Positions 51,887 through 60,751 of a DNA stretch of 64,000 bases are shown here, one piece after another. Source of the DNA: Streptomyces sp. NRRL S-646. GTDB lineage: Bacteria > Actinomycetota > Actinomycetes > Streptomycetales > Streptomycetaceae. The notes below the pieces were generated by a model, which was not told the DNA's origin, did not search any database, and saw only the letters and a program-made list of their open reading frames with translations. The translations under genes were made by a program, and so were the position numbers. Numbering within the stretch: the stretch's first letter is position 1; every line of letters begins with the position of its first letter. Where the stretch lies: assembly GCF_000720765.1 (NCBI RefSeq), contig NZ_JODC01000005.1:124001-188000 (forward strand). Reading direction: 5' to 3'.

Positions 51887-53326
51887 ATGACAGGCATGCT
51901 GGAAGCCGCTGATGTCACCCGGGCCTCGTCCCGCCGGACCACTCCTCCCACCTGGCTGGTCGTGGCGCTCGCCTGCGCCGGGCAGTTCCTGGTGGTGCTC
52001 GATATATCGGTCGTCAATGTGGCGCTCCCGTCGATGCGGGCCGACTTGGGGCTGAGTCCGCAGGGGCTGCAGTGGGTGGTGAACGCGTACACGATCGCCT
52101 TCGCCGGGTTCATGCTGCTCGGCGGGCGGGCCGGGGACCTGTACGGGCGCAAGCGGATGTTCCTGGTGGGGCTTGCCCTGTTCACGGCGGCCTCGCTGGG
52201 CGGCGGGCTCGCACAGGAGGGCGGTCAACTGCTGGTCGCGCGGGCCGTCCAGGGGCTGGGGGCGGCGGTGCTCGCGCCCTCGACGCTGACGCTTCTCACG
52301 TCGGCCGTTCCGGAGGGGGCCGCGCGGGCGCGGGCGATAGCGACCTGGACCGCGGTGGGTGCCGGTGGTGGAGCAGCCGGCGGGCTGGTCGGCGGGGCGC
52401 TGGTGGACGGGCTGTCGTGGCGGTGGGTGCTGCTGATCAACGTGCCGGTCGGGGCGCTGGTGCTGGCCGGCTCGATGCGGTGGCTGGTGGAGAGCCGGAA
52501 CGGGGACGGGCGGCGGCTCGACCTGCCGGGTGCGCTGCTGGTGACGGCGGGGCTCGGGACGCTGGCGTACGGGATCTCGCAGACCGAGGCGGAGGGGTGG
52601 ACGGCGGCGGCCACGGGCGTGCCGCCGGCCGCCGGGCTGGCGCTGATCGCGCTGTTCCTGGTCGTGGAGGCGCGCACGGCGGCGCCGTTGATGCCGCTCG
52701 GGCTGTTCCGGGTGCGGGCCGTGTCGTCGGCGAACGCGGCGATGTTCGTGAACGGGTCCGCGATGTTCTGCATGTGGTTCTTCATGACGTTGTACGCGCA
52801 GAACGTGCTCGGGTACACGCCCTTCGAGGCCGGGCTGGCGCTGGTGCCGAGTTCCCTGACGGTGCTGCTCGGGTCCAAGTCGGCGCCCCGATTCCTGCCG
52901 GTGTTCGGCGCGCGGAACGTGGCCGTGTTCGGGACTCTCCTGGCGGCGGTGGGCTTCGGCTGGCAGTCGATGATGACGCCGCAGGGCAACTATCTGACGG
53001 AGATCATGTTCCCGGGGATCCTGATGATGCTGGGGGCGGGCCTCACGGCGACCCCGCTCGCCGCGCTGGCGACCTCGGGGGCGGCTCCCGGGGAGGCCGG
53101 ACTGGTGTCGGGGCTGGTCAACACGTCGCGCACGATGGGCGGCTCGCTGGGGCTCGCGGTGATGTCGACGATCGCGGCGACGCGGACGGCGGACAGCGGT
53201 GCTCCGGGGGCGCTCACGGAGGGGTACGCGCTGGTGTTCCGGACGGGCACCGGGGTGCTGCTCGCGGGGGCGGTGCTGATGCTGGTGTGGCTGCCGCGGA
53301 CAATTTCGAAGAGTTCCGCGGCGTGA
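51887..53326 (+). CDS. DHA2-family MFS transporter
   Basis: A 479-residue drug exporter with about 14 helices. LDISVVNVALPSMRADLGLSPQGLQWVVNAYTIAFAGFMLLGGRAGDLYGRKRMFLVGLALF carries motifs D1 and A; AIATWTAVGAGGGAAGGLVGGALVDGLSWRW is motif C of antiporters. This is the QacA/EmrB-like group. The ATG at 51887 or 51896 starts it. The sigma factor gene follows after about 50 nt on the same strand but has its own strong ribosome site. Confidence 0.9.
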   Translation: MTGMLEAADVTRASSRRTTPPTWLVVALACAGQFLVVLDISVVNVALPSMRADLGLSPQGLQWVVNAYTIAFAGFMLLGGRAGDLYGRKRMFLVGLALFTAASLGGGLAQEGGQLLVARAVQGLGAAVLAPSTLTLLTSAVPEGAARARAIATWTAVGAGGGAAGGLVGGALVDGLSWRWVLLINVPVGALVLAGSMRWLVESRNGDGRRLDLPGALLVTAGLGTLAYGISQTEAEGWTAAATGVPPAAGLALIALFLVVEARTAAPLMPLGLFRVRAVSSANAAMFVNGSAMFCMWFFMTLYAQNVLGYTPFEAGLALVPSSLTVLLGSKSAPRFLPVFGARNVAVFGTLLAAVGFGWQSMMTPQGNYLTEIMFPGILMMLGAGLTATPLAALATSGAAPGEAGLVSGLVNTSRTMGGSLGLAVMSTIAATRTADSGAPGALTEGYALVFRTGTGVLLAGAVLMLVWLPRTISKSSAA

Positions 53327-53377
53327 GGCAACGGTCCGGGCTGCCCATGGACTCCTTTAGACATCTAGGAGGTGCCC

Positions 53378-53920
53378 ATGGGGGATCGCAAGGAAGCTCG
53401 GGACAAGGAGTTCCAGAGCTTTGTCACCGGCCGCTGGCCGCGGCTGCTGCGCACGGCATTTCTCCTCACGGGGGAACAGCACGCCGCGGAGGACCTGGTC
53501 CAGTCGACGCTCGAGCAGGTCTACGTGGCCTGGCGCCGGGTCGGCTCGGCGGACGACCCGGAGGCGTATGTACGGCGCGTGATGATCAACGCGCATGCGC
53601 GCAAACACCGCAGAAAACTGCGGGAGTTCCTGGCGCCGAAGGACGACTCGGGGCTGGTGCGCGAGGTTGCCGACACGGGTGACCGCATCGCGCAGGCCGA
53701 CGACCGGGGCGTCCTGCTGACGGCGCTCGCCCAGCTGCCGTTGCGGCAGCGGGAGGCGGTGGTCCTGCGGTACTGGGAGGACCTCACCGAGACACAGACG
53801 GCGGAGGCGATGTGCTGCAGCGTCGGCGCGGTGAAGAGCAACGCGGCCAAGGGGATCGCGAAACTCCGCGCCATACCGGGACTGGCGGACATGGTGACAA
53901 GTGGGGGAGGGCGTAAGTGA
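53378..53920 (+). CDS. SigE-family ECF RNA polymerase sigma factor
   Basis: A 180-residue group IV sigma factor. Region 2: FQSFVTGRWPRLLRTAFLLTGEQHAAEDLVQSTLEQVYVAWRRV; region 4: ALAQLPLRQREAVVLRYWEDLTETQTAEAMCCSVGAVKSNAAKGIAKLR. This spacing and the GEQHAAEDLVQ box mark the actinobacterial SigE family. The ATG at 53378 has AGGAGG 6 nt upstream. It overlaps its partner gene by 4 nt. Confidence 0.93.
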   Translation: MGDRKEARDKEFQSFVTGRWPRLLRTAFLLTGEQHAAEDLVQSTLEQVYVAWRRVGSADDPEAYVRRVMINAHARKHRRKLREFLAPKDDSGLVREVADTGDRIAQADDRGVLLTALAQLPLRQREAVVLRYWEDLTETQTAEAMCCSVGAVKSNAAKGIAKLRAIPGLADMVTSGGGRK

Positions 53921-54741
53921 TGAGCGCGGACCGGGAGACGAACCACGACATGACGAACACCGACATCGCCCTGCTGCTCGCCGACGCGGCGGACGGGGTC
54001 GAGATCGGTATAGCCCCCACCCAGGCGGTGATCCGCGGCGGACGGCGGCGCAGGGCGCGGCGCTGGGCGGTGGCGGCGGGTGCCGCGCTGGCGATCGTCG
54101 GGACGACGGGGACGGTGGCGCTTGCGGGGCTGCCGGGTGGCGGGGACGGGCACCGGGGGGCGCAGGTGGCGACGCATCCGCCGACGACGCTGCCGGATTC
54201 GTTCCAGGCCGAGCCGCACAACACCACGCTGGCGAGCGGGTTCGAGGACGGCAAGGAGTGGAATGTCTCCGTCGACGTGTGGGACGCGCCGCGCAATGTG
54301 GCTGAGGCGCAGGCCCAGTTGACGGCCATGACCGAGTCCGGGGAATACCCCGGGGAGATCCGCGAGGCCTCCGACCTGATCGGCAAGAGCGCCCTCTTCG
54401 TGTCCAAGACCTACGATGGCAAGCCGTCGTTGCTGATCCACCAGATGCTGTCCAAGGGGGACAGGCAGAGGGGCACGGACCTGGTTTCCGGGGCGGGCGG
54501 GCTGAAGTCCAGCTCCGAGCCCACGCGCCTCGTGGTCGGCCGGATCGCCAAGACAGCCCAGCAGGTCACCTGCACCTGGAAGGACGGCACGAGCACGATC
54601 CTGCACAGGGATCCGGCGCACACCTACTTGAACAACGGCCTCATGCAGGCCATCCGGCCCGCCGAGGGCTCCCCGGACAGCTGGTTCGTATGCCTGGCGC
54701 CGAAGGGAACCAGCTATGACACGGCGGCGGTGACCGGGTAA
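53917..54741 (+). CDS. Single-pass membrane partner of the sigma factor (probable anti-sigma or effector)
   Basis: A 274-residue protein. A cytoplasmic N-terminus (MTNTDIALLLADAADGVEIGIAPTQAVIRGGRRRRARR) is followed by one membrane helix (WAVAAGAALAIVGTTGTVALAG) and an extracellular domain of about 200 residues with one Cys pair (QVTCTW, WFVCLAP). The layout is that of transmembrane anti-sigma factors, although no zinc motif is present. The GTG at 53917 overlaps the sigma stop by 4 nt, and an adjacent ATG at 53920 is equally possible. Confidence 0.75.
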   Translation: MMSADRETNHDMTNTDIALLLADAADGVEIGIAPTQAVIRGGRRRRARRWAVAAGAALAIVGTTGTVALAGLPGGGDGHRGAQVATHPPTTLPDSFQAEPHNTTLASGFEDGKEWNVSVDVWDAPRNVAEAQAQLTAMTESGEYPGEIREASDLIGKSALFVSKTYDGKPSLLIHQMLSKGDRQRGTDLVSGAGGLKSSSEPTRLVVGRIAKTAQQVTCTWKDGTSTILHRDPAHTYLNNGLMQAIRPAEGSPDSWFVCLAPKGTSYDTAAVTG

Positions 54742-54745
54742 GAAA

Positions 54746-55387
54746 TCACAGCCACCCCTGCTGACGAGCCTCCCGCATCGCCTCCATCCGGTTGCGGGTG
54801 CCCGTCTTGCCGATGGCGGACGAGAGGTAGTTGCGGACCGTCGACTCGGACAGGTGCAGCTTGGCGGCGATGTCGGCGACCGTCGCGCCGTCCACGGACG
54901 CCTTGAGGACGTCGCACTCGCGGGCGGTGAGGGGGCTGGGCCCGGCGCTGAGCGCGGCGGCGGCGAGCGCGGGGTCGATCACGGTCTCGCCGGTCAGCAC
55001 CCGGCGGATCGCGGCGGCCAACTCCTCTACGGGACCGTCCTTCACGAGGAAGCCGGCCGCTCCGGCCTCCATGGCGCGGCGCAGATAGCCGGGCCGCCCG
55101 AAGGTGGTGAGGATCAGCACCCGGCAGTCGGGGACCTGCTCGCGCAGCTCGGCCGCCGCGTCCAGGCCGCTCATGCCCGGCAGTTCGATGTCCAGCAGGG
55201 CCACGTCGGGCCGGTGGGTGAGCGCGGCGTCCACGATCGCGTCGCCCGCCGCGACCTGGGCGACGACCTCCAGGTCCTCCTCCAGGCCGAGCAGCAGGGC
55301 GAGCGCGCCCCGCATCATTCCCTGGTCCTCGGCGAGCAGGACCCGCACGCTCTTCGACGGCCGGTGATCCGGGGGCATCTCGTTCAC
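54746..55387 (-). CDS. NarL/LuxR-family response regulator
   Basis: A 213-residue response regulator. The receiver has LLAEDQGMMRGALALLL, phospho-acceptor Asp66 (ALLDIELPGMSG) and FLVKDG; the C-terminal HTH is LTARECDVLKASVDGATVADIAAKLHLSESTVRNYLSSAIGKTGTRNR. It is DesR-like. Its natural partner is probably the DesK-like kinase ending at 58738, 3.35 kb away on the same strand; the segment between them holds an IS remnant and a glycosidase gene. Starts: GTG 55387 or ATG 55378; no good ribosome site remains, consistent with loss of the original upstream sequence. Confidence 0.92.
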   Translation of the reverse strand: MNEMPPDHRPSKSVRVLLAEDQGMMRGALALLLGLEEDLEVVAQVAAGDAIVDAALTHRPDVALLDIELPGMSGLDAAAELREQVPDCRVLILTTFGRPGYLRRAMEAGAAGFLVKDGPVEELAAAIRRVLTGETVIDPALAAAALSAGPSPLTARECDVLKASVDGATVADIAAKLHLSESTVRNYLSSAIGKTGTRNRMEAMREARQQGWL

Positions 55388-55405
55388 GGTCCAAGATTGG
55401 CATCC

Positions 55406-55427
55406 TCCGCCCCGTGAACGGGGCGGA
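55406..55427 (-). repeat. Subterminal hairpin at the tnpB-side end of the IS
   Basis: TCCGCCCCGT and ACGGGGCGGA form a perfect 10-bp stem with a 2-nt loop just past the tnpB stop. In this family the region forms both the transposon right-end hairpin and the 3' part of the omega RNA; sequence after it toward 55390 and the response-regulator start would act as guide. Confidence 0.65.
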
Positions 55428-55435
55428 ATCCCACT

Positions 55436-56530
55436 TCAGGCGGCGTGCGGCTGAGTGGGTGGTTGACGCTTCGCAGACCGGGTATCCCCGAGGTCTCCAC
55501 GTCCTGACACCGCCTGCCCACCGCCTCGGTCGGCGGTCTTGTACTCCAGCATGGTCACGGTCCGGCCCCACGCCTCCCCGGCGATCGCCCGGTTCAGCCC
55601 GGCCTTCTGGCGGACGTTCTTGCCGGGGAATTCCACGGTTCCCCTGGCTGACTTGACCATGTTGGTGATGGCCAGAGCTTCCACCCCGACGCGCGAGAAC
55701 GTCTCGGCGATGCCGGTGGTGGTCTTGTGCTGCCAGTCGATCGCTCGGCGCTTGGCTGTCGCGCGGAGCTGGGCGATCTGGTCGTACGTGCGCGTCAGGC
55801 GACGCGAGTTCTTCTCGCCGGGCTTGCGGGCGTTGCGCCCTCGTTCCTTCGTTTTCTCCAGGCGGCGCAGTCGTTCGGCCTCGCCCTTGGTGAGCCAGGG
55901 TCCATGCTCGCGGAACGTGCCGTCCGAGAGGGCGAGGGGCTTGGTGATTCCTCGGTCGATGCCCACGGTGGGCCCGGTGTGCGGAGCCGGTTCGGGCACA
56001 TCGCACTGGACGCGGAAGACGACGTGCCAGCCGTCCGCTTCCTTCACAAGCCGGGCCCCGGTGACCCGGTTGTCCTTGTCGGCACGCTTACCGACCGGGA
56101 GATCCTTGGTCCAGCGGAACAGGACGTGCCCGATCTTCGGTGCCCACATCCGGCCCCACCGCCGGTTCAGGCGCACGATCTGGAGGTCGCGGCCCTGCGG
56201 GATGTCGATGGCCATGCGGCAGCGGAAGCGGCCCTTGAAGTTCGGGGCGTCAGCCCGGCCTTCCCAGCAGTTCTTCCAGGCCTGGAAGTACGTCTTCAGT
56301 ACCGCCTGCGCCGCCTGTGCGGGGAGAACACTGAGCCAGGGAAGTTCTTTGCGGCCCTGCCTGATCGCCGCATCGGCGGTGGCGAGGTTCCGCTTGTCCT
56401 TGGGGAGCATCGTCCACCAGTCGTGCACGAGGTTCCACATCGTTCGGGCCGCATGCCCCTGATCCTCGGCGGCCAACGCCTGGGCAGGGGTGAGACAGAG
56501 CCAGGCCTTGTGGCCACGCTGATGCTTCAA
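55436..56530 (-). CDS. tnpB: TnpB with in-frame deletion of zinc finger and RuvC-III
   Basis: A 364-residue IS605-type TnpB. Asp192 in VGIDRGITKPLALSDG is RuvC-I and Glu284 in VGVEALAITNM is RuvC-II. After WGRTVTMLEYKTADRGG (about 321-337) the protein passes directly to GQAVSGRGDLGDTRSAKRQPPTQPHAA, the normal extreme C-terminus. The usual 40-50 residue segment with two CxxC pairs and the third catalytic Asp (DVNAA) is missing, without loss of frame. The protein should therefore lack nuclease activity. TTG start with GGGAGGG upstream. Confidence 0.85.
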   Translation of the reverse strand: MKHQRGHKAWLCLTPAQALAAEDQGHAARTMWNLVHDWWTMLPKDKRNLATADAAIRQGRKELPWLSVLPAQAAQAVLKTYFQAWKNCWEGRADAPNFKGRFRCRMAIDIPQGRDLQIVRLNRRWGRMWAPKIGHVLFRWTKDLPVGKRADKDNRVTGARLVKEADGWHVVFRVQCDVPEPAPHTGPTVGIDRGITKPLALSDGTFREHGPWLTKGEAERLRRLEKTKERGRNARKPGEKNSRRLTRTYDQIAQLRATAKRRAIDWQHKTTTGIAETFSRVGVEALAITNMVKSARGTVEFPGKNVRQKAGLNRAIAGEAWGRTVTMLEYKTADRGGGQAVSGRGDLGDTRSAKRQPPTQPHAA

Positions 56531-56576
56531 TGTCCCTCCCCAGCCTGCTCGTTGGCCGATATGTAGATCAGCGTAG

Positions 56577-57020
56577 CCTCGATGGGAAGCTGCACCCGAC
56601 ATCAGACGCTCAGCACACGTCGTCTACCACCTCCATGCACACTTGGTGTTTGTCACGAGGTACCGGCGCGGCGTGTTCACGCCCGAGATGCTGGAACGCT
56701 GTGAAGAGATCATGCGGGCCGTATGCGCCGACTTCGAAGCGGAATTGAAGGAGTTCAACGGCGAATACGATCACGTGCACCTGCTCGTGCACTACCCGCC
56801 GAAGGTCGCGCTGTCGAAGCTGGTCAACTCGTTGAAGGGCGTCTCGTCCCGTCGCCAGGAGTACACCGGCCAGGTCAACCGCGCCACCATGCACGGCCAT
56901 TTCTGGTCCCGGTCCTACTTTGCCGGGTCCTGTGGTGGGGCACCGCTGACCGTTGTACGTCAGTACATCGACGGGGGGCTGAGGGGCATCGGCCCGATTA
57001 AGGGCTCGTCTAAAGACTTG
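56577..57020 (+). pseudogene. tnpA: Degenerate IS200-type transposase TnpA (Y1 HUH)
   Basis: Recognisable TnpA sequence: PRWEAAPDIRRSAHVVYHLHAHLVFVTRYRRGVFTPEMLERC, then the HUH motif in YDHVHLLVHYPP, KGVSSRRQEY, FWSRSYFAGSCGGAPLTVVRQYID with the catalytic Tyr at about 56963. An in-frame TAG (56574-56576) directly precedes the conserved N-terminus where the start codon should be, so no normal start remains. At the 3' end the frame does not stop after the Tyr helix but reads on into the neighbouring glycosidase gene. Confidence 0.78.
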
Positions 57021-57212
57021 TCATTGTTCCGTTCCGCGAGTCTTGACGGCCTCCAACTTCGGCCCAACAATCGCGTCTGCATTGGGAGTTCGCCTTTACA
57101 ATTCCTGTGCGCGCATCCCCACTCGCAATTGTTCGGCATTTCGATCGTTGAAATAGGTTCGGAATTTCGGTCGAACGGTGTTCGGTATGTCGGACATGAA
57201 GGAGGCTCCACC

Positions 57213-58760
57213 TTGTTCTCCAGGTTCTCCAGACTCAGAACCGCGGCCCTGGCCGCGCTCTCCGCGCTCGTCACGGTCCTGGCGCTCGCGGCCGGCGTGC
57301 CGCAGGCGCAGGCGGCGGGCTCGCTGCCCTGCGACATCTACGCCGCCGCGGGCACCCCCTGCGTCGCCGCGCACAGCCTCGTCCGGGCGCTCTACTCGTC
57401 GTACAACGGCTCGCTCTACCAGGTGCAGCGGGCCTCGGACGGCGCCACCGCGAACATCGGGCTGCTGGCCGCCGGAGGGTATGCCAACGCGGCCGCCCAG
57501 GACTCCTTCTGTTCCGGCACCACCTGCATCATCACCAAGATCTACGACCAGTCCTCGCGCCACAACGACCTGACGGTCGAGGGGGCGGGCGGGGCCGGCG
57601 CGGCCGATGTCGGCGCACCCGCCGACGCCCTGCCGGTGACCGTCGGCGGGCACCAGGTCTACGGCCTGGAGATCTCGGCCGGCATGGGCTACCGGGACAA
57701 CTCCACCTCCGGTGTCGCCGTCAACGGGCAGGCCGAGGGGATGTACATGGTGACCTCCGGCACCCACGTCAACGGCAGGTGCTGCTTCGACTACGGCAAC
57801 GCCGAGACGAACAACAAGGACACCGGCAACGGCCACATGGACGCCATCAACTTCGGCACCGAGTGCTGGTTCTCCCCGTGCTACGGCGGCGGCCCATGGG
57901 TGCAGGCCGACCTGGAGAACGGCCTCTTCCAGTCGGACTCCGGCTACAGCAAGAACACCTCGAACACCGGCACCGGGCCGATGCCCTTCGTGACGGCTTT
58001 GCTGAAGAACAACGGGCAGGACCATTTCGCGCTGAAGTACGGCAATGCCCAATCGGGCGGCCTCACCACCACCTATTCCGGCGGTGAACCCACCACCAGT
58101 GGCTACTCGCCCATGCACCAGGAGGGCGCGATCGTCCTCGGCACCGGCGGCGACAACAGCAACGGCTCCATCGGGTCCTTCTTCGAGGGCGTCATGACCT
58201 CCGGCATCCCGACGGACGCCGCCGACAACTCGGTGCAGGCGAACATCGTCTCCGTCGGCTACGGCGGTGCGACCGGCTCCACCGGTTCACTGACCCCCGG
58301 TTCGGAGATCTCCCTGCGCGCGACGACCTCGTGCTGCACGGGCGACTACATCCGCCACCAGAACGACGCTGCGGTCATCTCCCCGATCACCTCGAGCAGT
58401 TCGACGCTCGACAAGAACGACGCCACCTGGATCGTCCGCCGGGGCCTGGCCGGCAGCTCCTGCGTCTCCTTCGAGTCGCGCAACTACCCCGGTGACTACC
58501 TGCGCCACTACAACTACCAGCTGCAGCGGCAACCCATGGACGGCACAGCGCAGTTCAGATCTGACGCGACCTTCTGCCCGACGACCGGCAAGAGCGGCAC
58601 CGGGACCTCGTTCGCCTCGTACAACTATCCGACCAAGTTCCTCCGCCACTACAACTTCAACGTCTACATAGCGAGCAACGGCGGCTCCAACACCTGGGAC
58701 AGCTCCACGTCCTGGACCAACGATGTGAGCTGGGTCGTCAGCACGCCCTGGGCGCCGTAG
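57213..58760 (+). CDS. Secreted alpha-L-arabinofuranosidase B (GH54 with CBM42)
   Basis: A 515-residue secreted enzyme that releases arabinofuranose from arabinoxylan or arabinan. A signal peptide (FSRLRTAALAALSALVTVLALAAGVPQAQA) precedes the GH54 domain beginning LPCDIYAAAGTPCVAAHSLVRALYSSY. GLEISAGMGYR contains the expected nucleophile Glu and KNNGQDHFALKYGNAQSG the expected acid/base Asp. Residues about 360-515 form an arabinose-binding CBM42 (ISLRATTSCCTGDYIRHQND, ESRNYPGDYLRHYNYQL, SYNYPTKFLRHYNFNVYI). TTG start with GAAGGAGG 7 nt upstream. Its stop overlaps the convergent kinase gene by 23 nt, and it is separated from the IS remnant by about 190 nt (57021-57212) with no other feature. 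Confidence 0.9.
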   Translation: MFSRFSRLRTAALAALSALVTVLALAAGVPQAQAAGSLPCDIYAAAGTPCVAAHSLVRALYSSYNGSLYQVQRASDGATANIGLLAAGGYANAAAQDSFCSGTTCIITKIYDQSSRHNDLTVEGAGGAGAADVGAPADALPVTVGGHQVYGLEISAGMGYRDNSTSGVAVNGQAEGMYMVTSGTHVNGRCCFDYGNAETNNKDTGNGHMDAINFGTECWFSPCYGGGPWVQADLENGLFQSDSGYSKNTSNTGTGPMPFVTALLKNNGQDHFALKYGNAQSGGLTTTYSGGEPTTSGYSPMHQEGAIVLGTGGDNSNGSIGSFFEGVMTSGIPTDAADNSVQANIVSVGYGGATGSTGSLTPGSEISLRATTSCCTGDYIRHQNDAAVISPITSSSSTLDKNDATWIVRRGLAGSSCVSFESRNYPGDYLRHYNYQLQRQPMDGTAQFRSDATFCPTTGKSGTGTSFASYNYPTKFLRHYNFNVYIASNGGSNTWDSSTSWTNDVSWVVSTPWAP

Positions 58761-60015
58761 CCGCCACGGGTTCGGACGCGTCGCCTGCCTCCACGGGGAG
58801 TTCGGCGGTGACGGTGAAACCGCCTCGCGGCGACGGGCCGGCCTGCAAGGAGCCGCCGGCCGCCGCGAGGCGTTCCGTCAGTCCCTTGAGGCCGGTGCCG
58901 CCGATGCCGGGCAAGGGCGGGGAGGGGGCCATGGAAGGGGCGCCCTCCCCGTTGTCCGCGACCGTGAGGCTGACGCGTTCGGGGCCGCTCTGCACGGTGA
59001 TCTCGCAGCGCGTGGCGCCGGCGTGCCGCAGGACGTTCGTGACCGCCTCCCGCACCACCCAGCCCAGCAGTGCCTCGGTCTGCGGGGCGAGGGGCGCGCC
59101 CGAGCGGAGGACCACCGGTTCGACGGCCGCCGCGGACAGGGCCGAGCGGGCCCGGTCCAGTTCGGTGGCGAGGCTGCCCTCGCGGTAGCCGGTCACGGCC
59201 TCGCGGATCTCCGTCAGCGCCTGGCGGCCGACGGACTCGATGTCGCCGATCTGAGTGAGCGCGGCGTCCAGGTTCCGCGGGGCCAGCCGCCGGGCCGCCT
59301 CCGACTTCACCACGATCACCGACAGGGTGTGCCCGAGCAGGTCGTGCAGGTCGCGGGAGAAGCGCAGGCGCTCCTTCTCGACCGCCTGGTGCGCCAGCTT
59401 CTCGCGGGCCGCCTGCAGTTCACGTACCGCCTCGGACAGGGAGAGGATCGCAGCGGTGACCAACGTCGACAGGAAGGTGCCGTAGGCGATGGTCACGGCG
59501 TCCGACCCGTCTCGGTACACGGAGACGGCGCCGGCGAACACGGCGAGCAGGATCCCTGTCCGGCCCAGCCACGGCCCGCGCAGGACCGCACCCGTGGCGA
59601 GGCCCAGCAGCGGGAAGAACATCAGCCAGTTGCCGCCGTAGCCGAGGGCCAGAGCCGTGGTCAGCACGGCCATCAGCAGCAGTGCGACCCGGGTGGACCG
59701 CTCCTCGCGCTTGCGCCGGTCGAAGGAGCGGAACGTCACATAGATATAGAGGGAGTTGAAGGCGAGCAGGCCGAGGCCGCCGATCCACGGGTTGGCGGTC
59801 TTGCCCTGGATGACGTTGGAGAACGCGCCCATACCCATCAGCAGCCACGGCAGCAGCCCGAAGCCGGTCGGCGGCGGGCCCAGGTGCTCGGGCTGCTTCC
59901 CGGTCCTGCGGGCCTTTTTCTGCGCGGCCTTGAACTCCCCCATGTCCGCCTTCCACTGCGCCCGCGCCGCCCACCACTGGTCCACCTGACAGGCGACCCC
60001 TCGTATCCAGGACAT
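58738..60015 (-). CDS. DesK-like sensor histidine kinase
   Basis: A 425-residue kinase. Residues 50-195 contain about five membrane helices; the HisKA_3 dimerisation domain has phospho-acceptor His224 in RFSRDLHDLLGHTLSV; the HATPase has REAVTNVLRHAGA (N-box) and VADNGEG and GGTGLKGLTERLAAAGG (G-boxes). It would phosphorylate the NarL-type regulator at 54746-55387. It is 16 nt downstream of the ABC permease gene, in the same operon. Confidence 0.92.
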   Translation of the reverse strand: MSWIRGVACQVDQWWAARAQWKADMGEFKAAQKKARRTGKQPEHLGPPPTGFGLLPWLLMGMGAFSNVIQGKTANPWIGGLGLLAFNSLYIYVTFRSFDRRKREERSTRVALLLMAVLTTALALGYGGNWLMFFPLLGLATGAVLRGPWLGRTGILLAVFAGAVSVYRDGSDAVTIAYGTFLSTLVTAAILSLSEAVRELQAAREKLAHQAVEKERLRFSRDLHDLLGHTLSVIVVKSEAARRLAPRNLDAALTQIGDIESVGRQALTEIREAVTGYREGSLATELDRARSALSAAAVEPVVLRSGAPLAPQTEALLGWVVREAVTNVLRHAGATRCEITVQSGPERVSLTVADNGEGAPSMAPSPPLPGIGGTGLKGLTERLAAAGGSLQAGPSPRGGFTVTAELPVEAGDASEPVAATAPRAC

Positions 60016-60031
60016 GTCTCTGCTCCCCCGT

Positions 60032-60751
60032 TCAGGCGGTCCGTCCGGACCGCCGGTACGACAGCACAGCGTACGAACCGAAGGCCAGCAGCCAGAGGGT
60101 CAGCACCGCGATCGCGCCGAGAGCGGGGGCACGGCCCTCCGCCGCCGAGGTGCCGAGCTGGGCGAAACGGTAGGTGGGCGTGTACGCCGCCAGTGTGCGC
60201 AGCCAGTGCGGGAACAGGGTGACCGGGAACCACAGACCGCCGAGCACCGCGAGGCCCAGGTTGCACGCCATGTTCGTCACGCCGGTGGTCTGTCCGGTCA
60301 GCCGGTAGCCGTTGCCCAGGCCCAGCAGGGTGAAGGGCAGCGAGCCCAGCCACAGCAGCGCCGCGATCGCCGCCCACTGCCAGGCGGCCAGCCGTACGCC
60401 GTTGACCAGGCCGCCCGCGGCGAGCACCGCGAGGATGGCGGGCAGCACCGTCACCGAGCCGGTCAGCGTCCGGCCGACGACGACCTGGCGCGGGGTCATG
60501 GGGGTCACCCGCAGCTGCCGCAGCCAGCCGATGGCCCGGTCCTCGGCGACCCCGCCGCCGGTGTTGAGGGCGGAGCCGACGGCGCCGTAGCCCGCCATGC
60601 CGACCATCGCGGCCGTCCTCCAACTCCCGTCGTCCGTACCGAGGTTGGTGAACAGCAGATACATCAGCACCGGCATCGCGATCCCGCCGATCACAAAACC
60701 GGCGTCGCGCAGGGTCCGGCGCACTTCGAGCCGCAGATAGTCCAGCATCAC
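60032..60751 (-). CDS. ABC-2 type transporter permease
   Basis: A 239-residue membrane protein with six hydrophobic helices (AGFVIGGIAMPVLMYLLF, AMVGMAGYGAVGSALNTGGGVA, GSVTVLPAILAVLAAGGLVNGV, AAIAALLWLGSLPFTLLGLGNGY, TGVTNMACNLGLAVLGGLWFPVTLFP). EDRAIGWLRQLRVTPMTPRQVV is the ABC-2 coupling-helix signature. It works with the ATPase encoded just upstream (4-nt overlap). Confidence 0.9.
   Translation of the reverse strand: MMLDYLRLEVRRTLRDAGFVIGGIAMPVLMYLLFTNLGTDDGSWRTAAMVGMAGYGAVGSALNTGGGVAEDRAIGWLRQLRVTPMTPRQVVVGRTLTGSVTVLPAILAVLAAGGLVNGVRLAAWQWAAIAALLWLGSLPFTLLGLGNGYRLTGQTTGVTNMACNLGLAVLGGLWFPVTLFPHWLRTLAAYTPTYRFAQLGTSAAEGRAPALGAIAVLTLWLLAFGSYAVLSYRRSGRTA

Larger units (their letters stand above)
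55390..57020. mobile_element. IS200/IS605-family element, degenerate (divergent tnpA and tnpB)
   Basis: A tnpB-type gene on the minus strand and a tnpA-type gene on the plus strand, facing away from each other, as in IS605. The tnpB end carries a strong subterminal hairpin (55406-55427). The left end near the tnpA 3' side could not be fixed. Both genes are damaged, so the element is probably immobile. Confidence 0.8.

Noticed and set aside
55436..56530. Cas12-like CRISPR effector
   Set aside because: Size, adjacent tnpA and terminal hairpin identify it as an IS605-type TnpB.
56643..58760. Single 705-residue transposase-glycosidase fusion protein
   Set aside because: The glycosidase has its own signal peptide and ribosome site, and a signal peptide in the middle of a protein would not work; the tnpA start is also lost.
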